Of a stretch of 64,000 nucleotides of DNA, positions 8,650 to 16,669 are shown one piece after another; within the stretch, counting starts at the first letter, position 1; the number at the start of each line of letters is the position of its first letter. The DNA comes from Vulcanimicrobium alpinum (GTDB lineage: Bacteria > Vulcanimicrobiota > Vulcanimicrobiia > Vulcanimicrobiales > Vulcanimicrobiaceae), in assembly GCF_027923555.1 (NCBI RefSeq), contig NZ_AP025523.1, positions 2,608,484-2,672,483 on the forward strand. The letters run 5' to 3'. The notes beneath the pieces were generated by a model. The model was not told where the DNA came from, made no database searches, and was given only the letters and a program-made list of their open reading frames with translations. The position numbers and the translations under genes are program-made.

Positions 8650-9131
8650 TCCCAGTTCGGCTTCTCCATGTGCTGCGAGAGCGGCACCGCGGCGAGATCG
8701 GGGTAGCCGCCCCAGCAGACGAACTCGAGCACGTTTCCGTCGGGATCGTGAAAGTAGATCGAGACGGCGTCGGTTCCGCGGTGCGTCCCCGGACCCCAGT
8801 ACGGGACGCCGTGCGCTTCCAGGTGACGTCGAACGGCGGGCAGATCGTTCGGACCGACCTTGAACGCGTGATGCGTCCCCTCCGGAGGCTTGCCGTTGAG
8901 TTCGTGGCCCAGCAGTTCGAAACGCTGGCCATTGTCCATCTCCATGAAGATGTGGATCGAGCGGCCGAGTTTGCGATCTTCGGGGCCGGCGCCAAAGACG
9001 TGCGGACCGTTGGCGTCGGTGAAGACGTGCGCGCTGAAGATCGTCTCGTAGAACGTCTGCGAGAGTTCGGGGTCTTTGCACGGCAGGCTGAAGTGGTCGA
9101 TGATCCCGATCCCGTGCGGGTTGTTTTTCAC
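8604..9131 (-). CDS. VOC-family protein (glyoxalase/extradiol dioxygenase fold)
   Basis: A 175-residue protein with two VOC half-domains: GIIDHFSLPCKDPELSQTFY at the start, then GTHHAFKVGPNDLPAVRRHL and SIYFHDPDGNVLEFVCWGGY. The last is the typical VOC metal-ligand region (His in IDHF, His in THHAF, Glu in VLEF). It could be a lyase, dioxygenase or antibiotic-binding protein; the sequence does not decide. The GTG start (9131) overlaps the upstream hydrolase stop (GTGA), so the two were co-translated. It overlaps the 3' end of the convergent LuxR gene. Confidence 0.85.
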   Translation of the reverse strand: MKNNPHGIGIIDHFSLPCKDPELSQTFYETIFSAHVFTDANGPHVFGAGPEDRKLGRSIHIFMEMDNGQRFELLGHELNGKPPEGTHHAFKVGPNDLPAVRRHLEAHGVPYWGPGTHRGTDAVSIYFHDPDGNVLEFVCWGGYPDLAAVPLSQHMEKPNWDYVWDPVARRAHAPT

Positions 9132-9781
9132 GTCGGTGCTCCTGCGAAGCGGTCGGCGAAGAACCGCAGCGTGCGCGCCCACGCGTCGCGCGCAGCGGCG
9201 GGGGTGTAACTGGAACGCGTGTCGTTGAAGAACGCGTGCGGCGCGCCGTCGTAGACGAACGCTTCGAACGGTTTGCCGGCGGCGCGCATCGCCGCGTCGA
9301 ACGCCGGGACCAGCGACGTCAGGGGCGCGTCGGCCCCGCCGAAGTGACCTTCGAGCGGCGTCACGATCGCCGCGGCGCGCGCCGGATCGGGGAGCCGGCC
9401 GTAGTAGATGGATGCGGCGGCGACCGCCGCGCCGCGCGCGAGCAGTTCCCCGACGAGCGCGCCGCCCATGCAGTAGCCGATCAGCCCGATCGCATCGGCG
9501 CGCACGTCGGCGCGCGAGCGCAGGTACGGAATCGCAGAACCCAGATCGTCGGCGTATGCCGAGAGTTTCGGCATCGTCGTCTTGCGCCACGCCAGCGCGC
9601 GCTCGATCGCCGCGCGCCGCTCCGGCGCGAGCTTCGCGAGTTCCGCCGACGGATCGTCGAGCCGCGAGAGCGGGAGCGCGGCGTCGATCTCCTCGACGGT
9701 GAGCGTCTTGCGCGTCGCGTCGTTGCTGTAGAGGTCGGGCATCAGCGCGAGATAGCCCTCGCGTGCGAACCGCCGTGCCAC
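9128..9781 (-). pseudogene. Dienelactone hydrolase family protein, 5'-truncated
   Basis: An alpha/beta hydrolase with the DLH nucleophile motif GLIGYCMGGALVGELLARGA (catalytic Cys), the Asp/His region ALTSLVPAFDAAM and YDGAPHAFFNDTR, and an N-terminal EAFGVAPHILDVARRFAREG that begins mid-domain around 9825. The first ~40 residues of a normal ~240-residue DLH (first beta strands) are missing: upstream, the frame turns into unrelated sequence belonging to another reading frame (9742-10125). The only nearby start is a GTG (9781) without a ribosome site, in the middle of a conserved helix. Probably non-functional, or translated as a stub. It is coupled to the VOC gene by GTGA. Confidence 0.6.
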
Positions 9782-10125
9782 GTCGAGGATGTGCGGCGCG
9801 ACGCCAAACGCTTCCTGACCTCGCGGATGCGCGCGCGCTGGCGACGGTCGCGCTCGTCGGCCGGGGCGTTCGCCGCGCGGACGCCGAGCAGGAGCAGGCG
9901 CGCCGCGCGCTCGTCACCGAGGCCGGCGATCAGCGACTCGGCCTGCGCGACCTCGTCGCCTTCGAGCGCCAGCGGACCGAGGCGCGCGGTACGCAGCGCC
10001 AACTCGCCGGCCAGGCGGCGCACGCCGGGACCGGCGTCGTCGCAGAGCGGCACGCGAACGCCGGCGGCCAGCTCGCTGCGCCCGTCGGCGACCCCCAGCG
10101 TGCGGCGGCGCGCGTCGTAGCGCAC
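9742..10125 (-). CDS. Unrecognised open frame, probable remnant abutting the truncated hydrolase
   Basis: Frame reads RYDARRRTLGVADGRSELAA, then LALRTARLGPLALEGDEVAQ, up to about 9830. There it crosses out of frame into the hydrolase sequence and ends as nonsense (SSTWHGGSHARAIS). I do not recognise the family. A strong AAGGAGG (10173-10167, minus strand) lies upstream but no ATG/GTG/TTG follows at proper distance; the first in-frame start is a GTG at 10125. The simplest reading is a 5' gene piece fused by deletion to the 5'-truncated dienelactone hydrolase. It may be a remnant rather than a gene. Confidence 0.3.
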   Translation of the reverse strand: MRYDARRRTLGVADGRSELAAGVRVPLCDDAGPGVRRLAGELALRTARLGPLALEGDEVAQAESLIAGLGDERAARLLLLGVRAANAPADERDRRQRARIREVRKRLASRRTSSTWHGGSHARAISR

Positions 10126-10180
10126 TTCCCATGGGGACGGGACGAAACGAAACGTCGTCTCTAAAACCTCCTTCGCCGGA

Positions 10181-10200
10181 AAATACTTCGATGGTCGAAG
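10181..10200 (+). promoter_or_regulatory. Candidate operator upstream of FAD monooxygenase
   Basis: AAATACTTCGAT (10181-10192) overlaps an inverted repeat CTTCGA-TGG-TCGAAG (10186-10200), in an AT-rich pocket 65-84 bp before the monooxygenase start. The same 12-mer occurs, in the same orientation relative to its gene, upstream of the operon starting at 18221. This suggests a shared binding site or promoter element. Confidence 0.45.
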
Positions 10201-10264
10201 GAAATTTCATTCTGCGCCCACACGAACAAAAACTGCAAGGCCGTGACCCTTCCGAGCGGATACG

Positions 10265-11896
10265 ATGGGCGCGATGAGCGAGATCGACGTCTTCGTGATC
10301 GGCGGCGGCCCGGTCGGGATGGTGCTGAGCGCCGAACTGGCCCGCCACGGTGTCCGGGTGCGGGTCGCCGACCGGCGCGCCGAGCCCGTCCATCACTCGC
10401 ACGCCAGCATCCTCCACGCGCGCACGCAGGAGGTGTTCGACGCGATGGGGATCGCCGGCCGCTGGTGGCCCTACGCGCACCCGTTCGCGCGCGCGACGAT
10501 CTACGCGTTCGGAACGGTCGTCGGCGCGCTCGAACTCGCCGGCGCCGACAGCCCCTTCAGCGTCCCGCTCGATGTCGGGCAGAACGTCACCGAAGCGATC
10601 CTCGTCAAGCGTCTCAGGGAACTCGGCGTCACCGTCGAGCGGCCGGTGGAGGCGACATCGGTACGCGAAGCCGGCGACGCTGTCGAGATCGACCTGCGGC
10701 GCGCCGACGGCGCCATCGAGACGGTGCGCGCCGGCTGGCTCGTCGGCTGCGAGGGCTCGCACAGCATCGTGCGGGAGCACTGCGGGATTCCGTTCGAGGG
10801 GAAACGCTACGCCGCACGCGAGTTCGTGCAGACCGACGCGCGCGTACGGTGGTCGTACACCGCGGGCGTCGGTCATCTGTTCATCGAGCGCGATCGCTTT
10901 CTCGGCTGTTTTCCGATGGACGGCAGCGGACTCTTCCGCGTGCTCTGCGCGAGGCCGGATCGCAACCCCGACGACCGCAGCGATCCGACGCTGGAGGAGA
11001 TGCAGGCGATCGTCCGCGAGATCGCCGATCCCGACGCCGTGCTCTCCGAGCCGTTGTGGCTCAACCGCTTCCGCACGCAGGCCCGGCGCGCGCCGACGTA
11101 CCGCGCGGGCCGGATGTTCCTCGCCGGCGACGCGGGGCACGTGCACGTCCCGGTCGCGGGCCAAGGGATGAACACGGGGATTCAAGACGCGTTCAACTTG
11201 GCCTGGAAGCTCGCCGCCGTCGTTCACGGTCGCGCACCCGATGCACTGCTCGACACGTACAGCGCGGAGCGCACGCCCGTCGCGGCGGGACTCCTCCGCG
11301 GAACCGACGCGGGCTTCAATACCCTCAGCCGTCCCAACGCCGCGCTGCGCTTCGCGCTCGAGCATCTCGCGCCGCTCGCGCTCGACGCGCGCGCGGTGCA
11401 GACGACGCTGCGCAATCTCGTCGAGGAGATCGCGATCGGCTATCGCGCGAGCGCGCTCTCCGAACAGCACGACCGCGGATCGCTGCGTGCGGGCGACCGC
11501 GTTCCCGACGCGCTGCTCGTCGACGTCGCCGCAGGCGTCAACTGCACGGCGTTCGACGCGATGCGCGGCGAGGGCTGGACGCTGTTCGCGATCGTCGACG
11601 ACGATGCGTCGCTCGATGCCGCCTCGATCGCGGCGTTGCAGGAGATCGCCGGCGCATTCACCGATCTCCGCTGCCGTGCCGTTGCGGTCGATCCGCGACG
11701 CGTCGCCGCGGGGATCGACGTGCTCGCCGATCGCGACCGCACGCTGCACGATCGCTGGGACGTGCACCGTCCGACCGCGATCCTCGTCCGTCCCGACCGC
11801 TATCTCGGATTTCGCGGACCGCTTGACGATCTCGCGGCGCTGCGCGCGTACTTGGCACGCTGGGCGGCGGCACCGGCCGCGACGGCGGCGGCATGA
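10265..11896 (+). CDS. FAD-dependent aromatic monooxygenase (PHBH fold, class A)
   Basis: A 543-residue flavin hydroxylase of the type that hydroxylates phenolic substrates using NAD(P)H and O2. FAD-binding GxGxxG is in DVFVIGGGPVGMVLSAELAR. The DG motif is GWLVGCEGSHSIVREHCGIP, and the second FAD motif is FLAGDAGHVHVPVAGQGMNT followed by GIQDAFNLAWKLA. The last ~120 residues look like the thioredoxin-like C-terminal domain of phenol/resorcinol hydroxylases. ATGs at 10265 and 10274 are both possible; MSEIDVFVIGGG (10274) is closer to family starts. The stop overlaps the next start (ATGA). It heads a three-gene unit with an isochorismatase-like protein and an AraC regulator. Confidence 0.92.
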   Translation: MGAMSEIDVFVIGGGPVGMVLSAELARHGVRVRVADRRAEPVHHSHASILHARTQEVFDAMGIAGRWWPYAHPFARATIYAFGTVVGALELAGADSPFSVPLDVGQNVTEAILVKRLRELGVTVERPVEATSVREAGDAVEIDLRRADGAIETVRAGWLVGCEGSHSIVREHCGIPFEGKRYAAREFVQTDARVRWSYTAGVGHLFIERDRFLGCFPMDGSGLFRVLCARPDRNPDDRSDPTLEEMQAIVREIADPDAVLSEPLWLNRFRTQARRAPTYRAGRMFLAGDAGHVHVPVAGQGMNTGIQDAFNLAWKLAAVVHGRAPDALLDTYSAERTPVAAGLLRGTDAGFNTLSRPNAALRFALEHLAPLALDARAVQTTLRNLVEEIAIGYRASALSEQHDRGSLRAGDRVPDALLVDVAAGVNCTAFDAMRGEGWTLFAIVDDDASLDAASIAALQEIAGAFTDLRCRAVAVDPRRVAAGIDVLADRDRTLHDRWDVHRPTAILVRPDRYLGFRGPLDDLAALRAYLARWAAAPAATAAA

Positions 11897-12435
11897 ACGC
11901 GATTCGCGACCTGCTGCTCGTCGTCGACGCGCAACCGTCGCGCATCGGCGCGACGATGACGCGCTCGGCCGAGCAGTTTGAGGCGGCGATCGGCGCGCTC
12001 GTCGAAGCGGCGCGCATGCACGGGATCCCGATCCTCGTCACCGCCGGCGCGCTCGGCGAACGGCGCGCGCCGCTCGCAGCCGCGCTGGCCGGCGAACCGG
12101 TCGTGTGGCGTTCGACCGTCGACGCGTTCGCCGCGCCGGAGGTCGCGCTCGCGCTCGAAGGCAGCGGCCGCTGGAACGTCGCGATCGCCGGAGCGGCATC
12201 TGACATCGGCGTCGCGATCGCCGCGCGCTCGGCGCGCGCGCGCGGCTTCAACGCGCGCTGGATCCCCGACGCGTGCGCTGCGACCAGCACGCTGGCCGAG
12301 ATCGCGACCGTCGTCTCGCTCGCCGCCGAGGGCATCCCGGCAGTCCCCCTCGGTGCGACGATCGCCGGCTGGCAAGGCGATTTCGCCGCCGAGCACGGCG
12401 CGCGGACCCTGGAACTGCTCGCCGTCCCGCGCTAA
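11893..12435 (+). CDS. Isochorismatase-like hydrolase lacking the catalytic Cys
   Basis: A 180-residue Rossmann-like isochorismatase-family protein: LLLVVDAQPSRIG carries the conserved Asp12, and NVAIAGAASDIGVAIAARSA aligns with the family's cis-peptide/nucleophile loop. In active members that loop ends in Cys (T-x-x-C-V); here it reads S-D-I-G-V, so Cys is replaced by Gly. The usual catalytic Lys region reads WRSTVDAF, with no Lys. The triad is thus reduced to Asp. It is either a pseudo-enzyme or a variant with another chemistry (YcaC-type proteins show that the family is flexible). Start overlaps the monooxygenase stop. Confidence 0.75.
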   Translation: MNAIRDLLLVVDAQPSRIGATMTRSAEQFEAAIGALVEAARMHGIPILVTAGALGERRAPLAAALAGEPVVWRSTVDAFAAPEVALALEGSGRWNVAIAGAASDIGVAIAARSARARGFNARWIPDACAATSTLAEIATVVSLAAEGIPAVPLGATIAGWQGDFAAEHGARTLELLAVPR

Positions 12436-12445
12436 ACTCGGGACG

Positions 12446-13282
12446 ATGACCGGACCGCGCACGATGATCACGCTGGCACCCGATGTCGACGGTGTCGCGG
12501 CGCGCTGCGCCGCCGTCGTCGGGACCGAGCACGAAGCGACCTTCAGCAGCGGGCGAATCAACGCGTTCACGATGCTTGCGATCGTCGACGAGGGTGCGGG
12601 TTGGGCCGAGGCCGGAGAACGACGGTTCGCGCTCGCGCCGGGCGATGCGATGCTCGTCCCGCCGGGGCTGATCCGTCACGGCTACGTCGGCGAGCGCCGC
12701 GTGCGCATCGTCGCGGTCGCGGCGCCGCTCGCGCTCGCCGGCGACGCGCGCGCCGTGCAGCTGCGCTGGAACGCCGCCGCCGACGCCGCGCTGGGGGCGC
12801 TTCATCGCTCCCTGGCGCAGCCTCCGTCGGCGCGGCGGCGCGCCGCGGTGACGGCGGCCTGCGACGCCCTGCGCGCCGTGCTGCGCGACGCCGCGTGCGT
12901 AGCGCGCGCCGCGCGTCCGATGCGCGGCGCGGTGCTCGTCGATGCGTACGGCGCGTTCGCAGGCGACATCCCTCCGCCGTCCTGCAGCGAGGTGGCGCGG
13001 CGCTGCGGCTATCGCTTGAGCTCGCTCAGCGTGCTGAGCGCGCGCGAAAGCGGCCGCGGTCTGCGCGTCTGGCGCGAAATCGCGCTGATGCAGCAAGCCC
13101 GGCACGCGATCGAGAGCGGCGCGCCGGTGCAGACGGTTGCGGCGCGGATGGGCTACGATCCGGCGGCGTTCGCGCGCGCGTTCGGGCGCGTACACGGGAC
13201 GCCACCGTCGCGCTGGCGGTCCGGCGCGGAGCACGAGACGCCGGTGCTCTCGTTCGACGCGCTGCGCGCCCGGCTCGCTTAG
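12446..13282 (+). CDS. AraC-family transcriptional regulator
   Basis: A 278-residue regulator with an N-terminal cupin-like sensor (DEGAGWAEAGERRFALAPGD, then AMLVPPGLIRHGYVGERRVR) and a C-terminal AraC double HTH. The HTH is seen as SEVARRCGYRLSSLSVLSA (first) and VQTVAARMGYDPAAFARAFG (second, with the classical GYDPAAFARAFGRVHGTPPS box). It sits 10 bp after the isochorismatase-like gene and probably controls this short operon in response to a small aromatic ligand (inference). Downstream, 55 bp separate it from IS copy 2. Confidence 0.88.
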   Translation: MTGPRTMITLAPDVDGVAARCAAVVGTEHEATFSSGRINAFTMLAIVDEGAGWAEAGERRFALAPGDAMLVPPGLIRHGYVGERRVRIVAVAAPLALAGDARAVQLRWNAAADAALGALHRSLAQPPSARRRAAVTAACDALRAVLRDAACVARAARPMRGAVLVDAYGAFAGDIPPPSCSEVARRCGYRLSSLSVLSARESGRGLRVWREIALMQQARHAIESGAPVQTVAARMGYDPAAFARAFGRVHGTPPSRWRSGAEHETPVLSFDALRARLA

Positions 13283-13337
13283 GAACCGCACGAGCGCGCG
13301 TCTTAGCGAAGAAGCCGGACGGACCCCGGACGTCTAG

Positions 13338-14654
13338 CAGCCCCGTGAAAAAATCGGCGCGTGGTTCGCGAACTGCCCGTTCAGCACGGTTTTCGGGAGG
13401 TCGGCGGACCTCTCGAAGCCCGTTGCCGAGCGGTTCATCTCGAAAACGCCCCTCGGGTCAGCATCACTTCGCATCATGTCGCGGCCCTCAGATTGCGTAT
13501 CCTGATCAAGTTGTACGCCGCGGCCGTCCAGCGCACAATGTCGCCGACCAGATCAAGCCCGCGGAAATGCACCTTGCGCAATCGGCCGATCGTCTTGCCC
13601 CACCCGAAGCTCTCCTCGATCAACTTGCGCCTGCGTTGACTCACCGTGTAGCCCGGATGGCGGACGGTTCGGCGGTCGATCGCGCTGCGGCGACGGGTCG
13701 TATTTTGAGCAACGTGCGGCGTCACGTTGAGCGCTCGCAACGCCTCGACAAAGTCTTTGGTATCGTACGCCTTGTCGGCACCGAGCGTGATTCGGTTGCT
13801 TCCGCTGACCCCGCGAATCAATTCCAGCGCTGCTTCGCGTTCGGCGATCCCGGTCGCGCGAGTGGTCTTCACGCCGACGATCAAGCCGTTGCGATTCTCC
13901 ATCAGAGCATGTCCGAGATAGCCGAGAATCGCCGGCGCGCCGCTGCTCTTGCGGTACAACCGCGCGTCCGGATCGGTACTCGAGACGTGCGTCTCGTTGC
14001 TGCGCGGCCGGCCACGAAAGTTCACGCCCTCGTTGCGACCGCCGCTCGAGGTCGGCGGTTCGTCGTCCGACTTGGGCCGAAAGCTCTTGTGGCTGGCCCA
14101 CGCCTCGATTAGCGTCCCATCGACGGTGAAATGCTCGTTCGAGAGCAGTTCGTCGGCACGCGCCCGCTCGACCACAGCGGCGAAGAACCGCTCGGAGATT
14201 TCGCCATTCAAGAACCGATCGCGGTTCTTGCTGAACGTCGAGGGGTCCCAGATCTTGTCGTCCATGCTCAAGCCCACGAACCAACGAAAGAGCAAATTGT
14301 AACGCAACTGCTCCAGCAGCATCGGCTCGCTGCGGATCGAGTAGAACATTTGCAACAGCAAGGCTCGCAGCAGCTTCTCCGGCGCGATCGATGGCCGGCC
14401 CCGTCGGGAGTAGAGCTTGGAAAACTCCGGCGAGAGTTCGCGCAGAATTTCGTTGACCATCACGCGCATCGGGCGCAACGGATGATCGCCGGGCACGGTG
14501 TCTTCCGGCTGCAACGTCGTCCAAACGGATGCACGCTGCTCATCATGAGTCCGCATCGGCCGCAACCTCACCAAGGTATGAGGAGACTTGCTCTTATAAT
14601 ACGCGAAAAACGCCGTCACGCCAACATCAACTCGGCCGATTTTTCATTGGCCTG
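13338..14654 (-). mobile_element. IS5-family insertion sequence, copy 2 (1317 bp)
   Basis: Same element and orientation as copy 1, flanked by CTAG duplications (13334-13337 and 14655-14658). Ends are CAGCCCCGTGAAAAAATCGG and, from the other side, CAGGCCAATGAAAAATCGG. It has four Cs where copy 1 has five near 13450. It landed exactly at the stop codon of the DapA-like gene: the TAG of that gene lies inside the duplicated CTAG, so the gene is unharmed. Copies 1 and 2 are direct repeats about 12.1 kb apart and could recombine to delete the genes between them. Confidence 0.93.
13474..14556 (-). CDS. IS5-family transposase (copy 2)
   Basis: A 360-residue DDE transposase identical in protein sequence to copy 1; the nucleotide differences I noticed in the coding region are synonymous. 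Same domain order: DUF772-like N-terminus, then DDE_Tnp_1 with VDGTLIEAW, LGADKAYDT and the late IEESFGWGK block. Start chosen at the ATG of MRTHDEQ (14556), with GGTGAGG just upstream; the longer GTG start at 14619 falls in the promoter. Intact, so a likely source of transposase for all three copies. Confidence 0.92.
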   Translation of the reverse strand: MRTHDEQRASVWTTLQPEDTVPGDHPLRPMRVMVNEILRELSPEFSKLYSRRGRPSIAPEKLLRALLLQMFYSIRSEPMLLEQLRYNLLFRWFVGLSMDDKIWDPSTFSKNRDRFLNGEISERFFAAVVERARADELLSNEHFTVDGTLIEAWASHKSFRPKSDDEPPTSSGGRNEGVNFRGRPRSNETHVSSTDPDARLYRKSSGAPAILGYLGHALMENRNGLIVGVKTTRATGIAEREAALELIRGVSGSNRITLGADKAYDTKDFVEALRALNVTPHVAQNTTRRRSAIDRRTVRHPGYTVSQRRRKLIEESFGWGKTIGRLRKVHFRGLDLVGDIVRWTAAAYNLIRIRNLRAAT

Positions 14655-15566
14655 CTAGACCGGTGCGCCGGCCAGCAATCCGGCGCGCGCGAGCACGCCG
14701 TCGAGCCTGTTCTCGAGTTCGGGCGTCGCGGATATCATCGGGAGACGATGCTCGTTGCGCTCGAGCAGACCCAAGCGCCGCATCATGTATTTGATCGGGA
14801 TGGGGTTGGTGTCGAAGAACACCGCTTCGTTGATCTCGTTCAGCGCCGCGTGTAGCGCGCGCGCCCCCGCGGCGTCGCCGCGCGCTGCCGCGGCGTACAG
14901 CTCCGCGATGCGGCGCGGCGCGAGGTTGGCGACCGCGTTCATCAGCCCGCAGCCGCCGACCGCGAGGATCGGATAGCTGAGCTCCTCGAGCCCGGCGAAG
15001 ATGCGGAAGTCGTCGCCGAGCGCGGCGAGGGCGCGCGTCACGAAGCCGAGATCGTTGACCGCGTGCTTCATTCCCACGAAGTGCGGCGTCGCCTCGGCGA
15101 TCTCGAGCAGCGTCTCGACGGTCACGGAGACGGCCGTGCGGCCGGGAATGTGATAGACGAGGAACGGGTGGGTTATGCGCTCCGCGACCGCGCGGTAGTA
15201 CGCGACGAGCCCGCGCTGCGGCGGGCGGGTGTAATACGGCGTCACGATCAGGAGCGCTTCGACCGGGAGCGCGTCGGCGTGCAGCGTGAGTTCGAGCGTT
15301 TCTGCGAGGCTCTGCGAGCCGGTCGCGGCGACGACCGGAAGCCGGCCGCTCGCAGCGTCGAGCGCGACTTCGAGCAGACGTTTGCGTTCGGCGACGGTGA
15401 GCGTCGCCGGTTCTGCCGTCGTCCCGTTGACGACGATTCCGTGCGAACCATGCGCGATCTGCAGCTCGACGAGACGCGCGAACGCGTCCTCGTCGATCGC
15501 GCCGTCGCGCAGCGGCGTGATCAGCGGCGGATACGAACCGCGCAGCGCGTCGCGGGCCAAGATCAT
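14655..15566 (-). CDS. DapA/N-acetylneuraminate lyase superfamily aldolase
   Basis: A 303-residue (beta/alpha)8 class I aldolase. The pyruvate-binding NGTTAEPATLT gives Thr49-Thr50. The Tyr/Arg pair is in FLVYHIPGRTAV (Tyr138, Arg143), and the Schiff-base lysine is Lys167 in FVGMKHAV. The late NPIPIKYMMRRLGL is DapA-like. In lysine synthesis this fold condenses pyruvate with aspartate semialdehyde. Here it sits in a catabolic operon with a gentisate-type cupin, so pyruvate-releasing aldol cleavage of a ring-fission product is also possible (inference). Start overlaps the cupin stop (ATGA); the TAG stop lies in the IS target duplication. Confidence 0.85.
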   Translation of the reverse strand: MILARDALRGSYPPLITPLRDGAIDEDAFARLVELQIAHGSHGIVVNGTTAEPATLTVAERKRLLEVALDAASGRLPVVAATGSQSLAETLELTLHADALPVEALLIVTPYYTRPPQRGLVAYYRAVAERITHPFLVYHIPGRTAVSVTVETLLEIAEATPHFVGMKHAVNDLGFVTRALAALGDDFRIFAGLEELSYPILAVGGCGLMNAVANLAPRRIAELYAAAARGDAAGARALHAALNEINEAVFFDTNPIPIKYMMRRLGLLERNEHRLPMISATPELENRLDGVLARAGLLAGAPV

Positions 15567-16669
15567 CGCGTCGCGCCCACCGTCTCGCGGTTGGTGGCGA
15601 ACCCGGTCTGCGCGCCCAGTACCGCGAGCGGCTGGGCAAGATTCTCCTGCCACAGCAGCGACTGCATCGCGATGTTGAGCGGGCTGTCCTGGATCGTCAG
15701 TTCGTAGACCGGCTCGTCGTTGGAAGCGTGGTTGTGAATCGCCCAGCCCGGCGCGCTCAGCATCAGGTCTCCGGCTTTCCAATCGACCCGCCGGCCTTCC
15801 ACGGTGCTGTAGCCGCTCCCCGCGAAGTAGTAGTTGATCGCGGCGGCGGTGTGACGATGCGGCCGGTCGACGATCTTCGCCGGCCGAATCGTCATCGTCG
15901 CGAAGAAGTTGTTGGTCGTCCCGTTGGTGTGCCCGGTCGAGGGATTGTAGAGCAGGTAGAGACGGCGGCCGCGATAACTTTGGCCGAGGCTCGCGAGCCG
16001 GTCGAGATGCTCCTTCACCTTCTCCCATGGCCAGTGCAGGGTCGCCGAGGGAACGACGTCCGGATTGATGAGCTGCTCGTACGGCATCAGATACGCGCCG
16101 CCGTCGAGCGCGAACGTCCCGAACGGGTTCGCGTCGTTGGATTCGCGCGGCCGCGATTCGTCGACCGCGCCTTCATCCGCCGCGCTCGCCGGCAGATCGT
16201 GCTCGACAACGTGCACGTTCATCCGCTCGAGCAGCGCCGCGTTCGAATACGTCAGCCGCACCTGCACCGCATCCGTGTCGTTCTCGTACACGTACGCCGC
16301 CATCGAGGGCGTGTTCCACACATCGTGCGTCGCGAAGTCGATGCGGCGTCCGCCGGTGATGCTCGTCCCGCCGCCGCGGATGCAGAAGTTGACGAGCGTC
16401 GAGTTGTGGCGGACGGGCGAGGTGCGCTCGCCCGGGAGCAGCACGTCGAGCGAGACGCGGATCCCCGGCGCGAGCCCGAGTCCGGGATCGGTCGAACGCG
16501 GATGGACGATCAGCGAACGGCGGAAGCCGTCGGCGGGCCGCTCGATCGACGCGAGGCGCTCCACCTCGGCGTCGATCGACTCTTTGGGGATCACGATCGA
16601 CGGCCACAGATCGAGGTCGGGTGCGCGCGCACCCGAACGGTCGACGAAGAACGAAGACGATGCAGTCAT
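15563..16669 (-). CDS. Double-cupin dioxygenase, gentisate / 1-hydroxy-2-naphthoate dioxygenase-like
   Basis: A 368-residue bicupin resembling Fe(II) ring-cleaving dioxygenases of the gentisate 1,2-dioxygenase group. The C-terminal cupin has PHRHTAAAINYYFAGSGYST with the H-x-H metal ligands, then VDWKAGDLMLSAPGWAIHNH with the third His; this matches the gentisate-dioxygenase pattern. The N-terminal cupin (VNFCIRGGGTSITGGRRIDF) lacks the full ligand set. It probably opens a hydroxylated aromatic acid; the substrate is not readable from sequence. It is embedded between the OCD-family and DapA-like genes with ATGA overlaps on both sides. Confidence 0.75.
   Translation of the reverse strand: MTASSSFFVDRSGARAPDLDLWPSIVIPKESIDAEVERLASIERPADGFRRSLIVHPRSTDPGLGLAPGIRVSLDVLLPGERTSPVRHNSTLVNFCIRGGGTSITGGRRIDFATHDVWNTPSMAAYVYENDTDAVQVRLTYSNAALLERMNVHVVEHDLPASAADEGAVDESRPRESNDANPFGTFALDGGAYLMPYEQLINPDVVPSATLHWPWEKVKEHLDRLASLGQSYRGRRLYLLYNPSTGHTNGTTNNFFATMTIRPAKIVDRPHRHTAAAINYYFAGSGYSTVEGRRVDWKAGDLMLSAPGWAIHNHASNDEPVYELTIQDSPLNIAMQSLLWQENLAQPLAVLGAQTGFATNRETVGATR

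Noticed and set aside
10243-11826. 527-residue plus-strand frame overlapping the FAD monooxygenase
   Set aside because: Arg/Ala-only composition typical of a shifted frame; the true frame has all flavin motifs.
1232-14658. Composite transposon formed by IS copies 1 and 2
   Set aside because: Each copy has its own CTAG duplication, and tolC is restored by removing copy 1 alone, so copy 1 inserted singly.
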